A stretch of DNA of 64,000 nucleotides from Candidatus Zhuqueibacterota bacterium (GCA_022616415.1 JAKEEU010000405.1:1-64000); one strand, 5' to 3'. Positions 16,233 through 28,653 are shown, numbered from the stretch's first letter. The notes: generated from the sequence alone by a model not told the origin. Made by a program: numbers and translations.

Positions 16233-17096
16233 TCATGTCACCGCCCCGCGGATCACCCTCTCAACGACTTCCTGCGGCGGCACGAAAAGCTTGCCATCCA
16301 AATCCACGAAGATGCCGAGCGAGTAATCGCGCGCCAGCAGTTTGCCGCTGGCGGCATTATAAATTTCGTGAATCCACGCGCCGCGCACTTTGCCCATCTC
16401 GCAAATCCAACTCACGATTTCGATCTGATCGTTGTCGAAAGCCGGCTCGAAATACTCGATGTCGTGGCCGCCTTGCACGACCAGCCAATCTTTGCGAAGT
16501 TGTTCAATCGGATGACCGGCGGTGCGGATCGCGTCGAAGTAGGCCTGCTCGATCCAGTGCAGGTACACCGCGTTGTTGACGTGTTGCGCCGTGTCCAGCT
16601 CGTAGGCTTGCACGCGACGTTGCGTGCGATAACGATAGGCATATTCCGTGATGCGCGGCTTTTGCATGCGAACGCCGAGCTCTTCCAATTCACCGGACGG
16701 ATCGAAATCCCTTTCGAACTCTTTCGGAATGCGAATGGGCTGTCCGGTCTTCAAGTCGATATAGACCCAATTGACGCGCGCCCGCGCCACTTGCGCGCCG
16801 TCGCTGGTGCGAGCAATATTGTATTCACGATTGGAGGTCACCCGGCGCATATCGGAAACCCAGGTTGTCACCGCCAGCTCATCGCCATACGCCGCTTGCA
16901 AATGATAGCGAATCGACAGTTGGCGTATGACCCAGCCCGTTCCGTGCTCGCGATACCACGCCGGAGAGTAGCCGGCTGCGGTCGAAGCTTCGATGGCCGC
17001 CTCCTGCATGTAGTTGGCGTAAACGGCGTTGTTGACGTGATTGAACGAATCAAGCTCGTAATGGCGCACGCGGAAGCGGCGGGTATATTGGCGCAT
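16233..17096 (-). CDS. Tandem hot-dog acyl-CoA/acyl-ACP thioesterase
   Basis: Two 4HBT-like hot-dog domains are fused in 287 residues. Each begins with the same motif: 'FRVRHYELDSFNHVNNAVYA' near the start and 'RRVQAYELDTAQHVNNAVYL' in the second half. The HVNNAVY loop carries the catalytic region of YbgC/FadM-type thioesterases, and both copies look intact. The enzyme should hydrolyse acyl-thioesters in the cytosol; the double-domain form resembles plant and bacterial acyl-ACP thioesterases. It stands alone on the minus strand with no close partner. Confidence 0.85.
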   Translation of the reverse strand: MRQYTRRFRVRHYELDSFNHVNNAVYANYMQEAAIEASTAAGYSPAWYREHGTGWVIRQLSIRYHLQAAYGDELAVTTWVSDMRRVTSNREYNIARTSDGAQVARARVNWVYIDLKTGQPIRIPKEFERDFDPSGELEELGVRMQKPRITEYAYRYRTQRRVQAYELDTAQHVNNAVYLHWIEQAYFDAIRTAGHPIEQLRKDWLVVQGGHDIEYFEPAFDNDQIEIVSWICEMGKVRGAWIHEIYNAASGKLLARDYSLGIFVDLDGKLFVPPQEVVERVIRGAVT

Positions 17097-17190
17097 GATT
17101 TTCTCCTTGTCTATGGAATATCAAAATACGCCGTTTGCATGAAAATTTCAAGCAGAACTTTGACAGGCTTGTATTCCTGCAGCGACGAGG

Positions 17191-17221
17191 GTAGCGCAAG
17201 CATCTTGCTTGCAGTCAGGAT
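17191..17221. repeat. 31-bp dispersed hairpin element, copy 1
   Basis: GTAGCGCAAGCATCTTGC opens the element and CAGTCAGGAT closes it. It contains the stem GCAAGCA/TGCTTGC. A second copy at 46196-46226 has the same frame but with both stem arms changed in a compensating way. The rest of the 17097-17600 gap holds a promoter candidate at its end and nothing else recognised. Confidence 0.7.
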
Positions 17222-17500
17222 TACAAATGTCACTAACTTTTTAAAAAAGTCATGACAGAAAAATGGCGGCCAGAAAAATAGTTACGGCTTATTATTGTCT
17301 CACTGCGGATATTTTTTGTTGCTATCCAATTACCCATGTTTCCGTCTTTCATTTTTCTGTTATTGCTTTTGAATAGTTTGCCTTTCTGAAAAGTTAGCAG
17401 CATTGGTCAGGTTGGCTGCGCTACGTTTTCCTCCTGTGAGTAAGGCATTATGTAGGCTTATGTCAAAACCGTCATAATCGAAAATTTCACCGGAAAATTC

Positions 17501-17529
17501 TGGACTCTCGCGCCTTGCTTTTGTATATT
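17501..17529 (+). promoter_or_regulatory. Promoter candidate for the DUF4412 gene
   Basis: TGGACT (17501-17506), 17-nt spacer, TATATT (17524-17529), 71 nt before the start codon. Confidence 0.5.
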
Positions 17530-17600
17530 GGTTAATCCGGCAACAGGGAAGCTCAATCAACCAAAAACTGAAAACATATTTATCATGAAGGAGGAAATCG

Positions 17601-18437
17601 ATGAAGCCTCGAAAAGTATTTTTCGGCACGCTGTTCGTTCTGGCCATTTTGACCTCTTCTCTGGCCGCGGGCACGGGCGTTGTCATCGTCGCTACTCATA
17701 CGACCACCGCTCAACCCGAGGCGAAGATGACCAACAAAACTTATGTGGACAGCGACCGCATGCGCATGGAGGCGCAAGCCATGGGCGGAACCCAAATCGT
17801 CATCTTCCGCCAGGATAAAGGCCTGTTCTGGATCATCGACCAGAAGGGCAAAACTTATATGGAAATCACCAAACAGGATTTCCAGCAAATGAAAACGAAG
17901 ATGAACGAAGCGAAAACGATGATGGACGCACAGATGAAAAACCTGCCGCCGGAGCAAAGGCAGATGATGGAGAAGATGATGCAGGGCCGTGGCATGCCCG
18001 TCATGCAGCCGGCGGGCGCGATGAAAACCACGTACAAAAAAGTCGTTGCCGGCGAAAAAGTGAACCAATGGGCTTGCGCCAAATACGAAGGCCACCGCGA
18101 AGACGAAAAAGTCAAAGAAGTTTGGACGACCGACTGGAAAAGCTTTGGCTTGACGCCAGAAAATTTCAAGGTGATGAGAGATCTCAGTGAATTTTTTAAA
18201 GACTTCGCCAAAGACGTGGCCTCATCGTTTGACCAGATTGGCTCGGAAGAATGGGAAAAGGAGCAGGGCTACACCGGCATCCCGGTGAAAACACTCTCCT
18301 ACACCGATGGAAAGCTTCGCGCTGCCACCGAAGTCACGGAAGTCACACAAGAAAGCTTGGCTCCCGCTCTTTTTGATCTGCCCACCGGCTTGACAAAAAA
18401 AGAAATGCCGTTCAAGCAGATGCCGCCAATGCGTTAA
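17601..18437 (+). CDS. Exported DUF4412-like protein
   Basis: The 278-residue protein has a signal peptide (about 1-30, 'VFFGTLFVLAILTSSLAAGT') and then a domain typical of DUF4412 proteins: 'KTYVDSDRMRMEAQ', 'IVIFRQDKGLFWIIDQKGKT', 'YMEITKQDFQQM'. A Met- and Lys-rich helical stretch ('MNEAKTMMDAQMKNLPPEQR') follows, then 'NQWACAKYEGHREDEKVKEV'. It is probably periplasmic or in the outer membrane, possibly related to LolA-like lipid-binding folds, but the function is unknown. GGAGG 8 nt upstream supports the start, and it has its own promoter candidate. Confidence 0.75.
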   Translation: MKPRKVFFGTLFVLAILTSSLAAGTGVVIVATHTTTAQPEAKMTNKTYVDSDRMRMEAQAMGGTQIVIFRQDKGLFWIIDQKGKTYMEITKQDFQQMKTKMNEAKTMMDAQMKNLPPEQRQMMEKMMQGRGMPVMQPAGAMKTTYKKVVAGEKVNQWACAKYEGHREDEKVKEVWTTDWKSFGLTPENFKVMRDLSEFFKDFAKDVASSFDQIGSEEWEKEQGYTGIPVKTLSYTDGKLRAATEVTEVTQESLAPALFDLPTGLTKKEMPFKQMPPMR

Positions 18438-18522
18438 AACGAACGAGCGAACTTGGGCTTGCGCGCGGCGAGGTTCTCAAGCTTTGCAAAATCTCGCCCA
18501 CAAGTCCGACTTCACATTGTGC

Positions 18523-18551
18523 TTGACATTGCCATATTTGATTGATATATT
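18523..18551 (+). promoter_or_regulatory. Consensus sigma-70 promoter for the lipoprotein/M14 pair
   Basis: TTGACA (18523-18528), exactly 17 nt, TATATT (18546-18551). It leaves a 5' leader of roughly 140 nt before the lipoprotein start at 18697. This is the best promoter match in the window. Confidence 0.65.
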
Positions 18552-18696
18552 GCCCACCAGCGCGATTCCCGTTGATTTTGTTAGAATATCGTTGTATGTT
18601 GTTAATCCGTTCGTTGAGCAGCGAGAAGGCTTGCCGCCGCAATGCGGTGGCGCTTTGTCGCTGCTCATTTTTGTGTGATTTCGGAGGAAACTCGTT

Positions 18697-19155
18697 ATGG
18701 GAAAATTTTTATTGCTTTTTCTAGGCGCGCTGGCGCTCGGTGCTTGCCGCCAGCAGCAACCTGCGGCTACAGCGACGCAATCCGGTTTGCGGAAAATTCC
18801 CTACACCGATTCGCAAACCGTGGAGCAAATACGGCAAAGCGGCGTGAAGATTCTCGTGCAACAGCCGGATTATCTCATTGTGTACAGCGACAGCACCAGC
18901 GTGCAAGCCTTGCAATCGCTCAGCGTAACGCCACAATCTGCCACCGAGGCGGATTTGGTGCAACGGCTCGTGCAAATTCATTTTAACGGCCAGGAGCAAC
19001 TGCAAAAAATCGTCGATCTCGGCGTCGACCTTTGGCACGTCGAGGGCGATTCCGCCACGGTCCGGGTTTATGATTTGCACCTCGAAAAATTAAAACAAGA
19101 AGGCTTCACGTATCGAATTTTGAAAATGGACGCCAGCGCCAAGGAGGACAAATGA
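18697..19155 (+). CDS. Lipoprotein resembling an M14 carboxypeptidase propeptide
   Basis: A 152-residue lipoprotein (lipobox LGAC) whose second half, 'LVQIHFNGQEQLQKIVDLGV' then 'DLWHVEGDSATVRVYDLHLE' and 'KLKQEGFTYRILKMD', has the pattern of carboxypeptidase propeptides: a strand with 'V-x-x-x-x-x-L-x-x-L-x-x-x-G-x-D', a middle strand and a final 'L-x-x-x-G-F' helix-strand. The next gene, overlapping by 4 nt (ATGA), encodes the M14 peptidase, which itself lacks such a prodomain. The inference is a separately encoded, membrane-anchored inhibitor or folding partner. An unrelated lipoprotein is the alternative. GGAGG at 18682-18686 precedes the ATG. Confidence 0.65.
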   Translation: MGKFLLLFLGALALGACRQQQPAATATQSGLRKIPYTDSQTVEQIRQSGVKILVQQPDYLIVYSDSTSVQALQSLSVTPQSATEADLVQRLVQIHFNGQEQLQKIVDLGVDLWHVEGDSATVRVYDLHLEKLKQEGFTYRILKMDASAKEDK

Positions 19156-20189
19156 AATCGCGCGCCAATATTCCAACACGAATGCGTCTCGCGCTCGCCG
19201 CTATCATCGCAACATTGTTATTGGCCGGCGGGCGCTGTGACAACGGCGGCGGCCCGGGCACTCCGGACGCTGGACTTTATCACACTTACGCCGAAATCAA
19301 TGACGAGCTGCATAAATTGGCTGCCGCGCATGCGCAAATTGCGCAAGTGAGCTCGATTGGAAAGTCCGTCGAGGGCCGCGATCTGTGGGCGATCAAAATC
19401 AGCGACAACGTGGCGCAGGACGAGCCGGAGGCTGAAACGGTTTTTCTCGGCGGCCATCACGCGCGCGAGTGGATTGCCGTCGATGTGCCGTTTCTCATCG
19501 CGAGCCATTTGGTGAATCAATATGGTACGGATACGACCGTCACGCGTTTGGTGAATCAATCCGAAATTTGGATTGTGCCCATGGTGAACCCGGATGGGCA
19601 TCAGTATTCAGTGACGACGGATCGGTTGTGGCGCAAAAATCGCCGCAATAACGGCGACGGCACTTTCGGCGTGGATTTGAATCGAAACTACAGTTACCAG
19701 TGGGGCGGTCCCGGCTCCTCGGGCGATACGTTTTCTGAAATTTATCGCGGGCCTTCGGCGTTTTCCGAGCCGGAAACCCAAGCCGTGCGTGATTTTCTCC
19801 AGCAGCGGCAAACCCGCGCGTTGATCTCGTACCACAACTTTTCCCAGCTCGTTCTCTACCCCTGGGGATATACGAATGCTCCGGCGCCCGATGAGCCGTT
19901 GCTGCAAAATCTTGCGGTCGCGATAGCCGATCGCATCCGCGTGGTGCATGCCGTCACTTACACGCCGCAGCAAAGCTCCGATCTCTATCTGGCCAGCGGC
20001 GACACGACGGACTGGCTTTATGGCGAGTACCGCGTTCCCAATTTTACCATCGAATTGCGTCCGCGTTCTTCCTTTCCCGGCTTCGAGCTGCCGGAAAACG
20101 AGATCACGCCGACTTTTGAAGAAAATCTGTCGGCAGCGTTGTTTCTCATCGACTGGGCAATTCAGCAGGGCACGCCTCCGACGATTTGA
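19152..20189 (+). CDS. Exported M14 zinc carboxypeptidase
   Basis: It removes C-terminal residues from peptides in the envelope or outside. An N-terminal hydrophobic segment (about 11-28) is followed directly by the catalytic domain (345 residues in all). Zinc ligands are visible as H103 and E106 in 'GGHHAREW' and H228 in 'ISYHNFSQ'. The substrate-binding 'DLNRNYSYQW' (Asn-Arg pair) and the catalytic Glu301 in 'FTIELRP' are present, so the enzyme should be active. A 'GGRCD' near residue 29 is not a proper lipobox. It is translationally coupled to the upstream propeptide-like lipoprotein. Confidence 0.92.
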   Translation: MKSRANIPTRMRLALAAIIATLLLAGGRCDNGGGPGTPDAGLYHTYAEINDELHKLAAAHAQIAQVSSIGKSVEGRDLWAIKISDNVAQDEPEAETVFLGGHHAREWIAVDVPFLIASHLVNQYGTDTTVTRLVNQSEIWIVPMVNPDGHQYSVTTDRLWRKNRRNNGDGTFGVDLNRNYSYQWGGPGSSGDTFSEIYRGPSAFSEPETQAVRDFLQQRQTRALISYHNFSQLVLYPWGYTNAPAPDEPLLQNLAVAIADRIRVVHAVTYTPQQSSDLYLASGDTTDWLYGEYRVPNFTIELRPRSSFPGFELPENEITPTFEENLSAALFLIDWAIQQGTPPTI

Positions 20190-20283
20190 GCAATTTGGCA
20201 TTGATTTTTCCTGCTTGATCGACTATTTTTTGATAGGCATAACCCGGACCGCTACCCAACGAGCACAGTTTAAAAGACTTTCT

Positions 20284-20359
20284 CCAACGGATGAATTAAG
20301 CCCAACTGATAAAAGCCTACGGTCGCGAGGGCATCCGTTGGCCTTAATTCATCCGTTGG
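20284..20359. repeat. CCAACGGAT palindromic element, copy 1
   Basis: Left arm from 20284 and right arm ending 20359 pair over about 28 positions with four mismatches. Each arm contains two CAACGGAT-type boxes 18 nt apart. It lies between the M14 and glycosyltransferase genes. Confidence 0.8.
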
Positions 20360-20407
20360 CGTTTTCAGCTTTTGGGGAAAATATTTTTGCTTTGAAGAGA
20401 TGCACCG

Positions 20408-21304
20408 ATGACCTCCGTGATCATCCCGACCTTCAACCGCGTCGCTTTTTTACGGGAGGCCATCGACTCAGTGCTCGCCCAAACGGAAAAGGATTTCGAG
20501 CTGATCGTTGTGGATGACGGCTCGACCGACGGCACGCGCGAGCTGGTTGCCGAACATGGCGATCGCATCCGCTACTTTTTTCAACCCAACGCCGGCGCTT
20601 CGGCGGCGCGTAATTTCGGCATTCGCCACGCTGCCGGCAATCTCATGGCGTTTTTGGATTCCGACGATCTTTGGCTTCCGAAAAAGCTCGCGCGCCAAGT
20701 GCAGTGGATGGCGGCGCATTCGAACATCATGCTCTGCTACACCGACGAAATTTGGATTCGCCGCGGCGTGCGGGTCAATCAGAAAATGATTCATGCCAAA
20801 GCTGGCGGGTGGATTTATCCGTTGTGCTTGCCGCGCTGCATCATCAGCCCGTCGTCGGTGCTCATGCGGCGCGAATTGTTTGACGCCGTCGGCTTGTTTG
20901 ACGAGCAGCTTCCGGTTTGCGAGGATTATGACCTTTGGCTGCGCGTCGCGTCACGATTCGAAGTCGGGTTCATTCCGGAGCCGTTGATCGTCAAGCGCGG
21001 CGGCCATCCGGATCAACTCTCGCAGCGCGACTGGGGCAACGACCGTTATCGCGTGGCGGCGTTGCGCAAAATTTATGCAAGTGGCGTGTTAGACGAAACG
21101 GCCCGCCGGTTGACGGCGGCAATGCTTTGCCTCAAATGCAGGATTTTGGAAAACGGCTTTCGCAAACGGCAAAAGCCGGTCGAAGCAAAGATTTATGCAG
21201 ACTTAAAAGAGAAGTTTTGCAAAACTCATTTCGACGCGGAGGAGAAAACGGAGATTCTTCGCGACGGTGCACAACACGAACAAGCCGCAACCCAAAAGAT
21301 TTAA
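20408..21304 (+). CDS. Family 2 glycosyltransferase
   Basis: The GT-A fold is clear: 'MTSVIIPTFNRVAFLREAID' and 'SVLAQTEKDFELIVVDDGST' for nucleotide-sugar binding, 'NAGASAARNFGIRHAAG', the metal-binding 'MAFLDSDDLW' (DxD), and 'GLFDEQLPVCEDYDLWLR', the acceptor-side ED motif that usually carries the catalytic base. Cytosolic; the 298-residue length is normal for a single-domain inverting enzyme. Donor and acceptor cannot be told. The C-terminal 70 residues are charged and helical. No other glycan gene is adjacent, and dispersed repeats flank it on both sides. Confidence 0.9.
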   Translation: MTSVIIPTFNRVAFLREAIDSVLAQTEKDFELIVVDDGSTDGTRELVAEHGDRIRYFFQPNAGASAARNFGIRHAAGNLMAFLDSDDLWLPKKLARQVQWMAAHSNIMLCYTDEIWIRRGVRVNQKMIHAKAGGWIYPLCLPRCIISPSSVLMRRELFDAVGLFDEQLPVCEDYDLWLRVASRFEVGFIPEPLIVKRGGHPDQLSQRDWGNDRYRVAALRKIYASGVLDETARRLTAAMLCLKCRILENGFRKRQKPVEAKIYADLKEKFCKTHFDAEEKTEILRDGAQHEQAATQKI

Positions 21305-21315
21305 AACCAATTTCT

Positions 21316-21344
21316 CCAACGGATGAAAAAACGACCAACGGATA
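21316..21344. repeat. CCAACGGAT element, half copy
   Basis: Two CCAACGGAT boxes in direct orientation, 19 nt apart, without the inverted second arm. Confidence 0.7.
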
Positions 21345-21444
21345 AAAGCAACTGATCGCAAAATGACTAAATGAAAAGCAGATGTCGTTGAGCGTTTAAT
21401 CGGCGCCATGGTTGTTTGCTTTGATCAAGCAAAGGAGGTGGAAG

Positions 21445-22356
21445 ATGGTTCATATTCAAAAGATTCTTTTTCCGACCGACTTCTCCGATACTTCGAGCGC
21501 CGCGCTCGGCCACGCGCTGATGCTGGCGCATCGCTTCGATGCGGCGTTGACCATGCTGCACGCGGCGGCGCCCAACGAGACGGCTAAAGACCTGCGCTTC
21601 CCGGAAGTCGATCCCGCGGCGGACGAATTTGAAGATGCGCTCGCCGAGCAACTGGCGCAAATTATCGGCGCCGAGCCCTCCCGCAAATTACGCATCGAGC
21701 GAGTGGTGCATCGCAACCCGGACCCAGTGCAAGAAATTTGCAGTTTTTCCGACAGCAACAATATCGACTTGATCATCATGGGCACGCACGGCCGCACCGG
21801 ACTGAGTCATTTGCTCTCCAGCAGTGTGACGGAGCACGTGGTTCGCAGCGCCAACTGCCCGGTGATGACGGTCAAAGCCTGCAAGCAATCTTCGGAAGCT
21901 GCGCCCTATTTTGACATTCTCGTGCCGGTTGATTTCTCGCCGTACTCGCAAAAAGCGCTGCGTTATGGCCGCACGCTGGCGCACGCCTTTGAAGCGAACT
22001 TGCATCTGCTGCACGTCCTCGACCAGCCGGTCCATCCGGCGCATTACGGCCTCGGCGACGATTTGTTGATGCGGCTCAATCCCGAAGTGCAGCGGCGTTC
22101 CCACGAAGAGATGGAGAGATTGGTTTCACAGCTCGGCGCGGAGGCAAGATACCAAACCCACGTGCGCGAGGGCCGCGCCTATAGTGAAATCGTTCGCTTC
22201 GCGCAAGAGGAGGAATGCGATCTCGTCGTTATGGGCACGCATGGGTTGAGCGGATTGGAGCATTTCCTGCTCGGCGGCACCACCGAAAAAGTCATGCGCC
22301 ATGCTTCGTGTCCCGTGCTCGCGGTGAAGTTGAAAGAGAGAGACTTTGTTGGATAA
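21445..22356 (+). CDS. Universal stress protein with two UspA domains
   Basis: Two UspA domains in 303 residues. Domain 1 starts 'HIQKILFPTDFSDTSSAALG' and ends with 'MGTHGRTGLSHLLSSSV', where the third Gly of the G-2x-G-9x-G-S/T nucleotide motif is Ser. Domain 2 starts 'YFDILVPVDFSPYSQKALRY' and ends with 'MGTHGLSGLEHFLLGGTTEK', a full ATP-binding motif. So only the second domain is predicted to bind ATP in the usual way. A cytosolic stress role is inferred from the family. AAAGGAGG at 21431-21438 fixes the start at 21445. Confidence 0.92.
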   Translation: MVHIQKILFPTDFSDTSSAALGHALMLAHRFDAALTMLHAAAPNETAKDLRFPEVDPAADEFEDALAEQLAQIIGAEPSRKLRIERVVHRNPDPVQEICSFSDSNNIDLIIMGTHGRTGLSHLLSSSVTEHVVRSANCPVMTVKACKQSSEAAPYFDILVPVDFSPYSQKALRYGRTLAHAFEANLHLLHVLDQPVHPAHYGLGDDLLMRLNPEVQRRSHEEMERLVSQLGAEARYQTHVREGRAYSEIVRFAQEEECDLVVMGTHGLSGLEHFLLGGTTEKVMRHASCPVLAVKLKERDFVG

Positions 22357-22410
22357 AAAAGATAAAATGATAAAAAAGATAAAAAGAAAAATAACATAAA
22401 GGAGCATGCC

Positions 22411-22887
22411 ATGATGCAACTTCAATCTTCGGCATTTTCGGATAGGAAAGCTATTCCGACCAAATATGCCAACACCGGGGTTTCCGGCGGCCAAAATGTT
22501 TCGATCCCGCTTGAATGGAGCGGCGCGCCTGCAGAAACCAAGTCGTTTGCACTGGCCATCGTGGATCGCCATCCCATTGCCAACAACTGGGTGCATTGGC
22601 TCGTGATCAATATTCCTGTAACGACGGGCATGCTTGCCGAAGGCGCTTCACGAACCGATAAAATGCCTGCCGGCGCGAAAGAATTGAACAACACGTTCGG
22701 CAGTCTCGGTTACGGCGGGCCGCAACCGCCGCGCGGCTCCGGGCCGCATGATTACGAGGTCACGCTCTACGCGCTGAATGTCGATAGCTTAGCGCTTGGC
22801 GCCAACACTTCGCTTGCTGCATTTGAAAAAGCCATTGCTGGAAAGGTAATCGCTTCGGCGAAGATGGTGGGGAAATTTGAAAGATAA
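22411..22887 (+). CDS. YbhB/YbcL-type PEBP family protein
   Basis: The 158-residue length fits the bacterial phosphatidylethanolamine-binding-protein family. Motifs: 'IPTKYANTGVSGGQNVSIPL' then 'EWSGAPAETKSFALAIVD' (family start), 'DRHPIANNWVHWLVINIP' with the ligand-site D and H, and 'PPRGSGPHDYEVTLYAL', the GxGPHxY motif. No signal peptide, so cytosolic. Known members act as kinase inhibitors or lipid-binding proteins in other organisms; the bacterial role is unclear. GGAG 7-8 nt upstream; ATG 22414 also possible. An A-rich repeat of GATAAAAAA units (about 22356-22392) separates it from the stress protein gene. Confidence 0.9.
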   Translation: MMQLQSSAFSDRKAIPTKYANTGVSGGQNVSIPLEWSGAPAETKSFALAIVDRHPIANNWVHWLVINIPVTTGMLAEGASRTDKMPAGAKELNNTFGSLGYGGPQPPRGSGPHDYEVTLYALNVDSLALGANTSLAAFEKAIAGKVIASAKMVGKFER

Positions 22888-22981
22888 GGCTGCCGGATTG
22901 TGGTGAATGGGTAGGATACAATCCCCGAGACGAAATTTTGTCCAGTCATTCAGAATGACGAGAAACTTATTGACTGGCGAG

Positions 22982-23611
22982 TCATTCGGTTTCGACCCCG
23001 GCAAAAATGGTTTTCACCGGCAATTCGAAGCCAGGCAAAAGATTCGGCGCGGTTAAAACGTCGTTGACGGTGTGTTTGCCTTTGGTGGTACAAACCAAGA
23101 CTTCCTTGGTGCTGGTAATCACGACCCAAACGATTTGTGTGCCTTGCCGCAAATATTCGTCGACTTTTTCCATCGTGTCATTGAAGCTGTCGGTGGGCGA
23201 CAGGATTTCGACGGCAATATCCGGAGCAATCGCTAAAAAGTGGCTGCGGTCTTTTGGCAGGCGTTGGGTGAGGACAAAAGACACGTCGGGAATTCGCGAT
23301 TGATTTGAGCGCTCAGGCCAGAGCTGGTAATTCTCGTCTGTCGTAACAACGCCAAGGGGGTGTGCCTTTAAATAGATGTAAATTTCACCAGAGATCGTTG
23401 ACTGGATCATAGAATGGATATGATTTGCCATTTTGAAAACCACCCTTCCATTATAAAGTTCGGCAGGCATTGGAAGCGACATTTGTTCCAATTCGTCGAC
23501 CGTGACATTGGTGCGCTGCTCAAGTGGCAAATTTTTATTGGCGATGAATGTGTTGCCCACCGCATGGGGTTTGGTGGTTTCAACCGGCGCTGTCGCGATA
23601 GAATTGGCCAT
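22982..23611 (-). CDS. Uma2-family (DUF820) PD-(D/E)XK endonuclease-like protein
   Basis: A 209-residue member of the abundant Uma2 family. The nuclease-fold core is visible: 'MPAELYNGRVVFKMANHIHS' (Glu/Gly start strand), 'QSRIPDVSFVLTQR' (catalytic Asp), 'PDIAVEILSPTDSFNDTMEK' (E-x-L-S motif) and 'VDEYLRQGTQIVWVVI'. The fold suggests a metal-dependent nuclease; biological roles of the family are not settled, though many copies travel with mobile DNA. GGAG 5 nt before ATG 23611 fixes the start; the longer frame to 23875 reads through unrelated DNA. Confidence 0.85.
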   Translation of the reverse strand: MANSIATAPVETTKPHAVGNTFIANKNLPLEQRTNVTVDELEQMSLPMPAELYNGRVVFKMANHIHSMIQSTISGEIYIYLKAHPLGVVTTDENYQLWPERSNQSRIPDVSFVLTQRLPKDRSHFLAIAPDIAVEILSPTDSFNDTMEKVDEYLRQGTQIVWVVITSTKEVLVCTTKGKHTVNDVLTAPNLLPGFELPVKTIFAGVETE

Positions 23612-23759
23612 AATGACTCCAATCGTGATTTTAAAATCTGTCATATTTTCAGTTAGTTTAAAATAAAAAATATGCGGAACAAATGCAACTGAAAAATTTG
23701 CCTTGCAAATCATCGATGAGGATTGCATTTTATGATTCAAAAACCAGTGAGCCACTTCC

Positions 23760-23918
23760 ATGCAACGCAAGCCATCTGCAACCAGCCACAAAGTTTTCAT
23801 CGCCGACCGCGGCAACGTGCAATTTTGGTATCCGGAAGACTGGAAGGTTGCCCCGCAAAAAAGCGGCAGCATCAAATTTGAAGATCCTGGCGAGGATTGT
23901 GTTACGGCAAAATACTAA
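23760..23918 (+). pseudogene. 52-codon fragment of an unidentified gene
   Basis: A short frame reading 'VFIADRGNVQFWYPEDWKVA' and then 'SIKFEDPGEDCVTAKY' looks like the beginning of a conserved protein (strand, W-x-x-P-x-x-W-K) that stops early. No family was recognised. The rest of the 23612-24128 gap contains a degenerate CCAACGGAT pair (23962-23986) and T-rich low-complexity DNA. Confidence 0.35.
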
Positions 23919-23961
23919 ATCATCTTGCAACGAAAAGAGAACCGCAACGAAAAAAGCGTTT

Positions 23962-23986
23962 TACAGTTGGGTTCATCCATCCGTTG
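23962..23986. repeat. CCAACGGAT element, reverse half copy
   Basis: TACAGTTG and ATCCGTTG, two reverse-orientation boxes 17 nt apart; the first is diverged. Confidence 0.5.
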
Positions 23987-24128
23987 GGAGAACAAAAGTT
24001 TCGAGTTGCATTCGAATGTTCGCCGGTTTGCTCGTTAGCTGACTATTGCCGCTGAGGATTGATGGATCGTTGAAGTGTTGGCTTGAAAACTATTTCGTGT
24101 TTGCTGTTTGCCTTTTGCCCCTTGCCCA

Positions 24129-24806
24129 ATGTCCGTCGCTCAACATCTGAAAATAAAACTTTCCGAATACGATGAACGCATTCGCACGTTCATTCCGAAT
24201 TATGAAGAGATGCTCGACGAGGTGGCGGCGACGGTGGCGTTGTTTGGAAAAAAGCAGCCGACGATTGTCGATCTCGGCATCGGCACCGGCGCGCTGGCGG
24301 CGCGTTGTTTGGCGATCTCTCCCCAAGCCCGCGTGGTGGGCATCGATTCCGATGCGGATATCCTGGCTTTGGCCCGGCGCCGTCTCTCGCAAAAGCGCGC
24401 TCAGCAGCCAACGTTGATTCAGGGCAATTTTCTCGAAAATGCTTTGCCGCGTTGCGACGCGATAGTTGCAACGTTGGCCTTGCATCACATTGCCGAGGCC
24501 AAAACCAAACAGCGCTTTTACGCCCAATGCTTTGCCGCCTTGCGCCGCGGCGGCATTTTCGCCAACGGCGATTGTTTTATGGCGGAAAACGCCAAGCTCT
24601 CGCAGCGCTATATGGAAATTTGGCAACGGCATTTGCGCCGATTTTACAGTTTGCGCCAGGCACAAAGCTTCTTTACCACTTGGGCTGATGAAGACACGTA
24701 TTTCCCTTTGGCGCAGGAATTGGTGATGCTGAAGGCGGTTGGATTTGAAGTAGAAGTGGTTTGGCGGCGCGCGCCGTTTGCGGTGGTGATGGGGCGGAAG
24801 TCATAA
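24129..24806 (+). CDS. SAM-dependent methyltransferase (class I)
   Basis: The Rossmann-fold methyltransferase core is plain: 'TIVDLGIGTGALAARCLAIS' (motif I, SAM-binding GxGxG), 'ARVVGIDSDADILALARRRL' (motif II acidic residue for the ribose), 'CDAIVATLALHHIAEAKTKQ' (motif IV) and 'ALRRGGIFANGDCF' (motif VI). The substrate is unknown; the small-molecule type is most likely. Met at 24129 gives a natural N-terminus. The in-frame ATG at 24108 lies in a low-complexity tract and is less likely. No operon partner. Confidence 0.88.
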   Translation: MSVAQHLKIKLSEYDERIRTFIPNYEEMLDEVAATVALFGKKQPTIVDLGIGTGALAARCLAISPQARVVGIDSDADILALARRRLSQKRAQQPTLIQGNFLENALPRCDAIVATLALHHIAEAKTKQRFYAQCFAALRRGGIFANGDCFMAENAKLSQRYMEIWQRHLRRFYSLRQAQSFFTTWADEDTYFPLAQELVMLKAVGFEVEVVWRRAPFAVVMGRKS

Positions 24807-24944
24807 GAGTTTGTAGTACCGCCCTGTAATAAGCCGGGTTGAAGTAAAGGCAATTAATGACAGAATGATTAAGTGACAAAATAATTGTTTTAGAAAATAT
24901 TGAATCGTTTTGTCTCTAAATTATTTTGCCCAATGCTTTTGCTT

Positions 24945-24969
24945 TTCCGTTGGGTTCATTTATCCGTTG
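24945..24969. repeat. CCAACGGAT element, reverse half copy
   Basis: TTCCGTTG and ATCCGTTG in reverse orientation, 17 nt apart, 90 nt before the CHAT gene. Upstream in the same gap CAAAATAATT (about 24875) and AATTATTTTG (about 24919) form a further inverted repeat. Confidence 0.6.
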
Positions 24970-25055
24970 GGGTAACTGGTGTTAAAACCTTTTGGTTGCG
25001 GCTCGTCCGCGTCAGGCATTATAAGTCTGAAATTGTCAAATGAGGAGGGAGTTTT

Positions 25056-28589
<3,534 letters not shown>

Positions 28590-28653
28590 GACGGGTGAAA
28601 AGCCAGGACCGCCATTCGTGGAAAAGTCACCCGGCTTAAGTCAGGGAGGATTG

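Noticed and set aside
16158-17255. Long open frame opposite the thioesterase gene (365 codons)
   Set aside because: It is the complement of a conserved two-domain enzyme, has no ribosome site and no recognisable domain.
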